Source of the DNA: Typha latifolia
Lineage: Eukaryota > Streptophyta > Magnoliopsida > Poales > Typhaceae
Length of the DNA stretch: 64,000 nt
Direction of reading: 5' to 3'
NCBI GenBank assembly: GCA_019914945.1
Contig: CM034101.1
Span: 12,783,188-12,847,187, forward strand
Each line of letters begins with the position of its first letter. Position 1 is the stretch's first letter. Below the pieces are notes generated by a model. It searched no databases. It was not told where the DNA came from and saw only the letters and a list, made by a program, of their open reading frames with translations. Positions 47,101 to 58,302 of this stretch are shown here, in pieces. The position numbers and the translations under genes are program-made.

Positions 47101-50100
47101 ATATCAGAACGAGAGACAACCAAAACAAATGACACAGAAAAAAGTATCTTTCCTATTTAACCAACAGTGACCAGTTCTTTTGGTTGGTCAGTGACCACCC
47201 AGAAAAACACAAACCAGAACATCTAGGTGAACTGGTAATTAGATGGAAATTTCAAAACCATCCTTGCTTTCAATGGTCTGAGTATCTTAACTCAAGCCTG
47301 AGTATTGCTTAATTCAACCACAACAATTTGCAGAACATGAAGTCATGTAATTCAAAAACCTTTTCCGATTCACCTTCAAGTATTTCCTATTTTGCTGACA
47401 TTCAACAACGACAGGGACCAAAAACTTGCGGAACATAGATAGACAAATTTATTATTTTTCCTTGACATGATTTCTTTTGGTCATATCCTTATCCTGAAGC
47501 GATCATTGTTATGAACAAAAGATTATGAGGGCACAGCCAAGTACATCAGTCTTCAAAGGCAGAAGACACTATGCATTCCATGAATGTTATCTTGCAGAAA
47601 GTATATCAAAAAACTTTACTGATCCTAAATGGCGAAAATAGTACATGTGCAAAAATGCAATCCACCTAAAGTATCCCAACAAGAAGTTAAACTTTTGCAG
47701 AAACAAGAAATTAATGATCAACCAAAAACAACTTCCTTATCGTAAGAGTGTAAACAGGCACATGAAATGCATAATGACATAAACTTACAAACTTTTACCT
47801 CCAAAAACAAGAGCTTCAACTCTTTGCATAGCAGCAATGCGGAGTGACCAATCTTTTTCTGGCACAAGGGTGGATGCAATCTTCTCAATTTCCCTAATTA
47901 ATTCCTTCTCTGAGTACACTTTAATTGGATCCACTGGCTTTTCAGTAACATCAGTTTCCCCTGTAATATATATATATATATAATACAATATTATTGATTA
48001 TATGTCGTTACAAGTAGCAGAAAGCAGAGGAAAATGACCTCAAATAAAGCATAGTACATGGAAAGTGCATATTAGTGAGAATGTAAAAGATAAAACCTAC
48101 AGTAGAAGAACCAATTAAATTCACCATAAGGATGACAATTCAAAGTTCGAACTATATGCTGAGAACCAGAAATCAGCATGATTAACTTTCATGAGTACAA
48201 GTAGACACATTGCATATGAATATGACATGATTTTGGACAGAACAAAAACCAAACAGTGTAATATCCCAGCTTACATTGTAGAAATATTGAACTGTATGAA
48301 GAAACATGGGAAACGACAATATAAAAGGTGGCGTAAACTTCAGTAGCTATGTTGAAAAAAATATTCCTACTACTATTGAAAGTAAGTACTTATGTGCTAA
48401 ATTTTCAATAAAATTAAACTTGCCTCCAAACAGTGAGCTTTCCCTTGGGGTGCTCTTGGCTCTCGGACTGCTTCTTTTCTGGTTAGTGTTGAAAGATTTT
48501 ACTTCTTTGGAAACGCACTGAACCCCAAACCCGTCAGATGGACGAACCTTTGGCTCTATCCTTTCTAATCTAGCAGTTATCTCTTTCATCTGCAGATATC
48601 AAGAATTGATATCAAGAAGTAATCTCTGGTGCAGAAACTCGAAATAGCTTCTCTATGCTAAGCCATCTCACATGTTGCAGACAGACACTTAAACAACACG
48701 CAAAACTTTTCACATAAACACAAGGCTTAGAGTAACATATCAAATCTTAACATATTACCATAGATGAAGGAAGATGATGACGCTGCAATTCTTCATGAAA
48801 TTGAGGCCCCACATGTTTGTACATCTCCTACAGGAAACAGCATAACGAGATTAGGTTAGTTAAAAGAAGTCCAGCTCATATAGAACTCAATCATTTATTT
48901 ATCTCATTGAACATACAAGGCAGGGCGGATATCACACTTTAGCTAGAACAACATCCATCTCAAGAAAATTGTTAGGAAATTTTCCAGCCATATCTTGCAT
49001 GTGCATCAAACATCTCAGAACAATGACTATGGGGTTTGCCATCTCAGCCAACAATGGTGCGTTGAAGGAAAATCTAGCTTTAATGTACTTAACTACTTAT
49101 CAGTGCTTTCTTTTTAGCTGTCATCACCAAACAGTAGTTCAAAGTAGTATGGGAATTGCTACAAGCAACCCTGACAACATCCAAAGGTGCCAGCTCTACA
49201 GGAAATGTGATTACAATTTCCAGAAAGATGTCAGTAACTCAGCAAAATTTAAAGAATTTACGCACTCACAAAATGAATGATGATATTTTGTTCTACTTTA
49301 GTAGACAAAGAATCAAAAAATACAATTCATAGCTCCACAAATTGCCAAAGAAGTTTCTTGTTTTCTCCCTTTATGATAAGCGAGAAACATATTTTCAAGT
49401 GACCAGGGAGAAGTATTAAGCTAAAACAACAGAAGCTACACTTTCGACAATAGAGTAGCAATGAAATGAAACAAAGGACTCTAGACTTGGAGATTCTTAC
49501 ACCATTCCACAAATCAAAACAAACAACTAACAAAGTCCTTCTTAAGAGCTCAGGATTTAACTTTTAAGTGTTGCCCAGCATTCTACAAGCCGACTGGTAC
49601 CACTGATGCACTCATGTTGCAGAATGCTAGAATGATAAGTTACCCATCTTATAATGCCTCCTGATATGGCTCATCTCCTCTCTTTTTTCTTAGGATTTCA
49701 TCATGTATCAGCTGCCCTATCACACTAATTGATGCTCTCCCCCTCTATTGATCTCACACTGCAATCTCTGTACTTCACTGATCCCTCCCTTTGCCGCTCC
49801 CTTATGGCATGATGGGATATGACGAATGGCATGGAAACCTGCCCCACATGTCTCCGTCTGCAAGCCACCGGCACACAGTGTGCTGACAGAACTAAAACCC
49901 TTGGAACGAACCAATTAAGACCAATTAAGCTCCCATTTTCTAGCTTACTTGGTTTAGCAATGGAGTCATTTTCGATTAGCAGTCACATTCTCCTCCTTGA
50001 TATGACCGCCAAGTCATTAGCTCACTAATTGAATCAAGATGTTGCTCATTCCACACTAACAACCTCAATAAGTGAACTTCTCGACTCCCATATCAATAAG

Positions 50101-52455
50101 CTAAATGATGGAGAAAACAACGTTCACAACATTCCTTTCCATGACGGTACATTGATAACATCAAGGTTAAAGTTTCAGAAGAAGCTAGATATATTGATAT
50201 ACACCAGTTTTTCCGGTTCCTTTTCTTACATATGCTCAATTAAATTCTCTCACTAATTAAGTCATATAATCATGCTCCTTGAGATACGTTATTAACCATT
50301 TACTCCCTTGCCAGCTTATTGCTTTATCAGTAAAGTTAGGACATCCAAAAGTCTGAAAACATGGGACAACTGTATGTTAATATGAACTGCCAAGATTTGA
50401 CAAGGCTACATCAGGGAGACTATAGATTGCAAAAAAAGAAAATCTTCAAAAAGGGAAAAATGTTGTTGCTTGGCTCATTACAGAACCACAATTCCATTTC
50501 TAAAGACAGTCGGAAAGGAAATGCTTGAAAAAGTGAAAAGAATGATTTGTGATACATAATAGAAGCCAGGTGAAAAGCATTATCTAATCTACCTATGTTT
50601 CTGTTAAGATCAAATTTCTTTGGTTAAAATCACATACTTGTGTTGAATATCTCAGTATCACACATGCTCATGTATAGAGAAGTATGCAAGTAAGCAACTA
50701 TACACTGAATGACCATAATTAGAGTTACAATCATATAGTAGTGTGACCCTTGACGAATGACACAGCAAAAAAGGGAAAATGTCCAATAACTCATTGCTAG
50801 AAAAGTTGTATGATATCATAGCTTATCACCAACTTTGTGACAAACATGTCATTTGCCTGAAAATAAGTGTTACTTCTTGCTTTAACTTTTGGACATTGAT
50901 CGTCAGAAGATAGAACAACTATGTACTTAGTATACCAATTTAATATTACTTAAGCCAATTAGCATGCTGCTCAGGTGGTAAAATCAACATATATGACAAA
51001 TAATCCTCTAAAACCATAGTTAACCTATGCAAATTTAAAGAATATGTGAACTAGCAGATAAATAAAAACGAACCAACCTCAATACATGATGTAGCAGCTT
51101 CTCTGACACTCTGGTTAGAATCATTCAATAACTGCAAAACCTGTGAAGCAACAAATGCATCAACTGCAGCAAACTCCAGGAAAAGTATATATATGAACAC
51201 AGAGAGCATAAATAGCAAATCAAAAGAAAACATACAGGTGGAAGTAGAACTCGCTGAAGAGGAAGCTCGGTAGATGCAAAAAGACCAACAGCTGCTGCAA
51301 CTGTACGGGCAAATTCTTCTCGTACTCTCCAGCTTTTGTGAGTCCACGCATAACTTCCAGCTCTTTCAACTATGATTGTTGGCGAAGAAACCTAATTTAC
51401 ATAATACTGTTAAAAAAGCAGTACTGAGAGGAAAAACAAAACAAAACAATACAAAAATGGAGAGACAGAGATGAGCGGAGTTATTCCTTAAATGGAATGA
51501 CAGTAAAGATATGATGCTTTTTTTTCTCCAGTACACAGTGCCCCTACTTTGAAACTCAAGATCATGCTAGACAACGAATGCATTAACGTCCAGGAGGAAG
51601 AAAAATAAAATTACAACTAAAATATGTAAAACTAAAATAGCAAAGTTTTGAGACTTTGGATGGTTCCTTCTTTGGTAAGTATTTAGCAACCACCTCGTTC
51701 TAAATCATGACCCGTCAGCTAACAAGGATCCACTATATCATCAATTATCATGGTCAACCAATCTAAGCAAAATACTGGATTAACACAATGGACGCCAATT
51801 GACTAGAATTTGAGGACAGCATATCCATATAAAGGCAAAAATCCAAGACTATTTGCTGTTATGTAGTTATCTAAAGACGAATAAGATCTAAAACCCCACA
51901 CTTGAGATAGGCAGTTCAGGCATCAACAGATCCAGCGATTCCATCCACTCTAAGATCCCCAAACATTCCAACACCCCGCATTTCCACAAATCTCCCTCAT
52001 CCTTCACCAATCCAACCACTAAAATTCTACTAGAACCTTCCTAATTCTTCAAATACAGAGATCAGAAGGGAAACGAAGTCTAGAAAAAAAATCTTCATTT
52101 CCGAGAGAAATCGAAGTCGCACCTCCATGAGAGTGATCAAAAGCTGCCTTGCCGCATCCCTAACTGGCTGCTTCCCATCCCCGAGCCGCTCCACGACGGC
52201 CGGAACGAGCCCATTGAAATGGAGCTTGAAATGTTCCCCGGCGAGCACAGCAGCCGACGAGAGAGCCTGCAGTCCACCCTGGGCTACCCGGAAATTGTTG
52301 TCCTTGAGAAGATCCATGCAGCAATCGACAAGTGAGGTGACCTCCGCCGACGAGAGCCCCTTCCTCGTCGCCTCGAGGAGCTCGTGCAGCCGCTCCACCC
52401 CGGCCATCCTCTCCTTGGTGTCCTTCGCCCGCGCCATCTCCAATGCCTCCTCCAT
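35164..52455 (-). CDS. CLASP: CLASP microtubule-associated TOG protein
   Basis: Twenty-one exons join in phase into 1455 aa: 52123-52455, 51236-51391, 51078-51140, 48759-48827, 48424-48589, 47799-47960, 46678-46775, 45140-45214, 44998-45054, 44817-44902, 44624-44741, 43970-44068, 43528-43888, 41528-43371, 41128-41229, 38659-38763, 38495-38569, 38348-38416, 38166-38234, 35757-35858 and 35164-35322. CLASP binds tubulin through HEAT-type TOG arrays and stabilises cortical microtubules at cell edges and in division. The TOG-like regions are residues 1-210 (MEEALEMARAKDTKERMAG), about 270-494 (EKDWSLRIAAMQRVE), about 820-1050 (PSSDWVARVSAFNCLRTLLQ) and the C-terminal domain about 1235-1455 (ending RLVTIYANRISQARSG). 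A Ser/Arg-rich linker lies between TOG2 and TOG3. The length is close to that of Arabidopsis CLASP. Exon 5 to exon 6 joins only if intron 5 is GC-AG. The gene is intact. Confidence 0.96.
36188..36390 (-). mobile_element. Au-like SINE
   Basis: The minus strand reads AAGGTCACGGGTTTAAATCT then TGGAAGCAACCTC, a pol III B-box and the diagnostic block after it in Au-type plant SINEs. This is followed by GGTAAGCTTGTGTACA, then GGCGGGAGCCTCAT and CAGTGCGTGGGT, which match the 3' part of that family as I recall it (GCGGGAGCCTCGTGCACTGGGT). The body is expanded by a 38-bp tandem duplication. Ends are approximate and no target duplication was found. Confidence 0.7.
36219..36294. repeat. 38-bp tandem duplication inside the SINE
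   Basis: Copies at 36219-36256 and 36257-36294, starting GATGAGGCTCC and GATGAGGTTCC, differ at about four positions and share AGAGAAGAAATGTACACAAG. Confidence 0.9.
38893..39340. mobile_element. Mutator-like MITE with ~110-bp inverted repeats
   Basis: The left arm starts GGGATATCTATCAAAAACACC and the right arm, reverse-complemented, starts GGGAAATCTATCAAAAATACC. Similarity continues about 110 bp through GCTTTTATTAT-, ATATTTAT-ATTCGACCC and CCTAAAATTC-type blocks. The flanks TAAAATTT and TAAAACTT differ at one base, consistent with an old 8-9 bp target duplication as in Mutator elements. It has no coding capacity. Confidence 0.75.
39611..39747. repeat. Three-copy tandem repeat, 44-47 bp
   Basis: Units begin at 39611, 39658 and 39702, each reading CTTATA(T/C)CAA(A/G)TTG followed by GATTTACTTG and TTGGCA. 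They vary slightly in length. Confidence 0.85.
41306..41488. mobile_element. hAT-like MITE in CLASP intron 14
   Basis: The ends GGCCTTATTTGTTTTGA and, inverted, GGTCTTGTTTGATTTGA match at about 14 of 17 positions. The 183-bp AT-rich body has no ORF. The GGCCTTGTTTGG-type terminus is typical of plant hAT MITEs. An 8-bp target duplication is not obvious. Confidence 0.55.
47961..48423 (-). other. GC-AG intron in CLASP (intron 5)
   Basis: The donor side reads TTTGGAG|GCAAGT and the acceptor ATTACAG|GGGAAACTG. Splicing at GC keeps the frame (FG-G-ETDV). The nearest GT donor, 4 nt downstream, would give a stop after two codons. GCAAGT after AG is the strong consensus for GC donors. Confidence 0.85.
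48828..51077 (-). other. CLASP intron 3
   Basis: 2.25-kb intron. Bases about 49700-50250 are GC-richer than the rest. On the minus strand they contain AAGGAGGAGAATGTGA near 49998, which resembles a polypurine tract next to an LTR start. A retroelement fragment is possible, but no protein motif supports it. Confidence 0.4.
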
Positions 52456-55203
52456 GCTTTCCTCCCCTGCTACGGTTAGGGTTCCGGGGAGATCTAGGGT
52501 TAGTTAGGGTTTCCGATCGAGGAGAAGCAGAAGGAAAGGTTCGGATCTGCTCGGAATTGGAAGAGATCGAGATCGAAGAGAGAGAAGGGGAAAGAGGTGA
52601 GTGGAGTGGAGAGAGAAAAGGGGTAAAAGGTTTGATAGTAGGAATTGAAACCAATTGCCACTTAAAATAGAATAATTTACGTTATTGCCACTTTCTCTGG
52701 AAATAAATGCAATTGATTTTTTATTACCCCGGTGAAACTTTACTCCGCATACTATATAATGTATGCGGAAAAAAGGATCCGGCTTTTATTCTCCATCCAA
52801 CGGTCTCAATACTACAACGTACGCAAATTTATATGCAGAGCTCACCTCCGGCGTTGTTTCTGGTATCGCTGCTTAGAAGTTAAAGAAACTTCTGGAACCA
52901 AAAGCTTAACAAATCGCCACACGATGGAGACTATTTAACGGATTGCCCCCTGCCATCACACGTGGCTCGATCCCAATCGTAGAATCCTCCGCCCGTTGGC
53001 CCTACGGAGATGCAAATTAATTACTGCATCATCCACCCGATTGATCGCCACGTGTCCGCCAAGATTCGCGCTAGGACAGAATTACTGGCTACTGGGCTGA
53101 TTTGAGGATAATGGGAGATTAGAGGGCTATTTTGTGAAAAGACCACAAAAAAAAAGGGTAAAAGAGAAGAAAAAGTTAGTTGAGATGTAACCATCATTCC
53201 GGTTGGTAGGTCTCCATGCTGTCACTTGTATTTTTTTTGGATTCTATTACAGGGTGGTTCATCCTAAATAATTTCCAAGTGGGGATTTATATGCAATTAT
53301 GCAGCATTGTCTAGCGATAGCTTATTCCGAGAGTTCTTCCTCCACTATTTTGGACGGCTCTGATCGATTTTTGCAGTTAATTTTGTACCGTAGGATCTGG
53401 CTAGTAAAAGGTTGCAATTTCTTATACCTACAATTTATTATACAATTATCCTTCGCCAGTTTCAAAGCTAATCTCGTATAAGACTCAAACTGCAGGCGGT
53501 CCTACTGGAATCTGCACAAGATTTCAGATATACAAAAAAATATATATATATATATTATGTCTTCTTTTTATATCAATCATGAATTTTAAGGAAGTCAAAG
53601 TAGATAATTATGTCCAACCCTAATTTAGTTGTAGGGAGATTAGAAAGTATGGGCAAATATTGTTCGAAACAAAATTTATTCTAGACATAAAATTAATCTT
53701 ATGAACATCATTTGGTGCTTTATCAACCTAAACCATTTTGTTATACCTAGATGAGTACAATTTTGGATGCTTATTGAGGTAGGCCTACGGATAAGTTGGG
53801 TTACGTTAGGATTGCATTTGTTCGATAGCATTAGGGATAGACTATATGATATGATTTTGTACATCAACATCTAATAATAGAAGTGGGCTGGAATTGATTC
53901 TGAGAACTAATATTTTGGGCACATATAAAGCTAAGAATATTTATTTTTCAAGCTTGTATGTATATATAGCCCCACTTAGTGTATAAGCTTGTGTGTTATG
54001 TTTGCTTGGGGATTGAAGTTATGGTTACACGTGGAGAGTTTTTGATCAAACTAGCCTCGTTCCAATTTTTTTTTACCGAAATAGAATACTCGTCAAATTT
54101 ACTATTAAATGAGTCTAATTCACTATAGTCATAACAAAAACGCTAAACTGATCAGCTGCTTATATGATATAGCCGTTAATTGGATCATTCTACTTCATCT
54201 CGTGATTGCCAACTTGTATCATTTTGTTTATATGATATAGTAGCTAACACAACAAACTGAGACGCTATTAAGTTCTTCCTTCACTCTAAAGAAAAAGATT
54301 ACTTTATAGCTTAGCTTAACTTGAGCATGGTTCGAACCTAGCCAACTCCATTTTAATAATAATTTTTATTATTTAATTACAATTGTAGGGTTAAGAAGTT
54401 GCACACCCTATTATCTACTATTTATTAATTTTTATTTTTAAGAGAAAACCGGTATACACAAAATTTCAATAGAATAATTGAGATAATCTAATACACAAAT
54501 TTTGAGAGAGATAAGGTGATGACCATTTGACACAAGTCCCACATTTAGTTACAAAAATAAGCGGTACCATCAAAGAAAGCAAAATATTAAGTTTAAAAGC
54601 ATAAACTAAAATATAACAAAAAAGCATGACCCTAGATAATTTGTAGGAGCAAACGGCCTAAAGTCACCGTGTGGCTTTATCGGGATTCAATAAATGTTCA
54701 AGAGGCCGAAGAAATAAGAACACTCAACCTACTATAACAACAAGAATCGATATATAACACGATGACCCTAGTTGGTCATGCTGGCTCAAGACGATTGGCG
54801 ATAAAAATCCCAACCCACCTCTCCATAACCTATCGCCAACTCAGTAGAGCACTTCATACACCCACCAACCATTACTACAACAAAGATCAGTTACCTCGAC
54901 TAGATTAATAGGATGAACATGTACTCACATCTAGATCATTTTCTAATTCCTAAGTTCATCCATGAAAATATCAAAATTTTGAAATATGTTATATCTATTC
55001 AAAATATCTCAGATAAATTTTCAACATATCAACATCTCCAATAATTTCTATCACCATTACAAAGTATCAGAACCTAAGAATCTCAACATTATACCTAGAC
55101 ATTTATCTCAACTAATCAATATCAACTCGTAAAGATCGACTTCGAGCGTAATTTTAAATTAAATCGACATCTAGTATCTTTGATGGTTTGTCAGATTATC
55201 CTT
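52456..55203. other. CLASP upstream region and AT-rich DNA
   Basis: 52456-52660 reads on the gene strand as a TC-rich leader with an AAACCCTAA-type telo-box near 52506-52513. 52730-53110 is GC-richer and holds two G-boxes. 53110-55203 is AT-rich, with a short (TA)n near 53540, and shows no coding signal. The part next to 55204 may be internal sequence of the LTR-like block. Confidence 0.55.
52959..53054. promoter_or_regulatory. Two G-box/ABRE-like sites upstream of CLASP
   Basis: CACGTG at 52959-52964 (ACACGTGGC) and 53049-53054 (CCACGTGTC), 90 bp apart and about 500-600 bp before the CLASP start. These cores bind bZIP and bHLH/BZR-type factors. Function here is inferred from the motif only. 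Confidence 0.5.
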
Positions 55204-57818
55204 AAACCTAAGCTTTAATACCACTTGAATTATAACGCCCCCTAATAGGCAAGTGCACGCCCACGCGCCCCGCGCACCGTATGCGACAGAATGGGTAGAG
55301 CCTACCACGCGGACATACACATGTGGATACATAATTCATCTCAAGATAAGTCATTATTCAAATAAACATATTAACATATCAATGTCTAAATATATAAAAA
55401 AAATTATTTTTAATTACTATATAATTTAGTAAGACCTACATAGGTCACGACAAATCATCAAGATATAACAACTACAACTAACATCATACCGTCCAGCATG
55501 TACAATATTTCTTATTATATAAAATACGGTCTAATACAATGTAATACAAAATTATACATTAATACATATTAATTTTTAGATGAGCTAACTTTTATATTAT
55601 CTTACATCTATCTCGTCTCATCTTTGCTTTAAAATGTATATTCACGATATCTCAAATTGTTATTAGGTGCCTCATATCTTAGGGGTTATAAAAGAAAAAA
55701 AATCATAATATAAAAGCTTAGTAAATATATATTATTTTAATTAGTGATGCCAAACAGAAAAATAAATTATGTACTATAAAATATGAATCAGAAAGAAATA
55801 TTATGAATGAGTATAAACATATATCCTCAACAATATATAAATATATGATAGATATCATGTTATGACTGATCAAGTATATAATTCTTAATAATATATAAAT
55901 AAATTTTTAGTTATACCATCATCATAACTCGCTCAAATATAACATATATAATGCATGTCAACCACGATCATACTATAATATCAAATACATGACATATAAT
56001 ACATGATAATTATTTGATAATCAAGTACATCAAATGATAATAGAATAACATGCATTTCTCAATATCTCAATCATCAGTGTCAACTCTAAATAATCATCAT
56101 ACTAGACTGTTGTGCACATTCAACATCTGATATACGATCTCATCATCATGCTCAAAGTCTTAAAATATATCTTGTCGTTCGCTAAAGATATCTTAGTCAC
56201 AATCATACCTTATCATTTGCAAATGGTATATCAATATTCATCCAGACTGAGCACTCTTCTAGTTGATGGAAATCACGCTAGAATAACTCGTCACATATGC
56301 ATTAGTGAACGATATGTGTTCAAATGTCTATTGTACGCATAGATTAACGACATTGAACATAAGGCTACATGATCACGAATATTTTGATCGACCAATTATT
56401 CACTAAGCGCATCCTAACTCTCGCAAGTGGTATTCTCACACTTTCTATCAACTATCCTATCAATTAGATTTTATGATTTTTTTCTAAATGAATGATTATA
56501 TGTATTTATCTAATACTATAATAGATCATACAACTCAGAAATTTGAGTGGTAAGAAAGTAAAAAAATAGTTTAATGTAATCTCTAATCATATATCTACCG
56601 CATGCATACTCATGCTATAGATCAACTCGACATAATATATATATATATAATTATCTCTAATCATCTTTATGTATCATTTACAATATTCATATCCAAGATC
56701 AGTCTAATCAAATAAATGATAAAATATGCTCAACTATAATCATCTTTATTTAGGATCATATAATTATACTAGAAACTAAAAAAAAAATGCATACAAATAA
56801 GTATAATATATCCTAATATGAAAAAGTTCTCTAGAAAGTAAAACTACTCACAGGTTTGATCGAAAATACAAACTGCATATCCGTCACTTTTGTTAACTAA
56901 GTATGAACTCATCACTAATTGGGTCAACAAGGTCTCAAATAAGAGAGTCTGGATCTGAAAATATTTTGGCAGCATAAAATTAGCCTCTATCCAACTAGAA
57001 TATATTTGAGTAAATATATGATGGTTTTAGGTCTATAATTTCTCTTTTCATTATTAACCACCAACTTTATAGATATAATTCTAATATTATAAATATATTA
57101 TTTTTATTATAAAATGCTAGTTATAAAATAAGAATACAATTTTGCTCTATTTATATAAAATTAGTCTAAGTATAAAATAAAAAATAAATGGCTAAATATA
57201 TATAGTTATTAATAAATATAAGTATAAATAAGATCTAATTATAGTTAGTTTTGTGATTCTTACTTTTTTTATTAGTTATTAATTGTATGTAAAATAATGG
57301 TTGAATATTCAATCATGTATAATAATTAGAGAATCACATTATTTCATTTATACATAAAAATACATGTTAGACATTAATTTACACGACTATGAACATGAGT
57401 AGAAATATTTATGAATTTAAATATAATTAATAAACTACAAGTATTAATCTATTAGTAATATATATAAGTTATAGATATATATTTATATACCTAAATGCTT
57501 GCAAGTATAATTAATTATATTTAGCCAATAATTATATTAGTAAGTATATAATCTTAAAATAATTAGCTGCTCAAATAGTTTAATTTTACTTAACTAATTA
57601 ACACAAAATGAATAATTAGCTGGAAACAAATAAAGGGAAAAAATAGAATAAATTGGAAGCCCTGCTACATGGTGGGCTCGAGCCCAGCACCGTTGCAGAG
57701 AGGAGAAGAGGAAGAGAAAGGAAGGGAGCTTAAGGAGGGGAGTCGGGCCAGCGGGGAGGGTGGCCGGCCTCTCGGCGGCAGCTGGGTCCGGAGAACCCAA
57801 TACAGCTAGAGAGAAACT

Positions 57819-57880
57819 GTGAGAGAGGAGAGAGGGAGAGAGAGAGAGAGAGAGAGAGAAGAGAGAAGAAAGGATGAGGG
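57819..57880. repeat. (GA)n microsatellite in GC-rich island
   Basis: Imperfect GAGAGA run within the purine-rich island. Overlapping open frames here are compositional. Confidence 0.85.
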
Positions 57881-58251
57881 CTCATCTCGTCGGCGACGGG
57901 AGAGAAAGAGAGGGAGGAGAGAGAGAGGCGGCGATAGCGGGACCCGCCACTGCCAGCTGGCCCGGCGTCTGGGTGCGCGTGGCGCGCCCAAAGCCTGCCA
58001 CGGGAGGTGAGAAATTTTCTCACCTGGCGGGCTTGGCTTGGGCACGCGGCGGCGGCCACAACGTGGCCGGCTTCAGTAGAAGCTCGGGACGAGCAAGGCA
58101 AGTCGATCGAGTTGAACTAGCAAGCAGAATATGGGAGAGAAGGGAAGATCGACCTCTCTCCTCTCCTACGGGAGGAGGAGGAGCAGGAGGAGGAGGAGAG
58201 GCAGCGGTGACAGTGGCACGGTAGCCAGACGTGGTGCACGTTGAAGAAGAA

Positions 58252-58253
<2 letters not shown>

Positions 58254-58282
<29 letters not shown>

Positions 58283-58302
58283 AAGAAGAAGAAGAAGAAG
58301 AA
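58254..58302. repeat. (GAA)n microsatellite
   Basis: About 16 uninterrupted GAA units at the edge of the GC-rich island. Confidence 0.95.

Noticed and set aside
52127..52670. Plus- and minus-strand open frames over CLASP exon 1
   Set aside because: They are shadow frames of the GC-rich first exon. The CLASP frame has the TOG sequence and correct donor.
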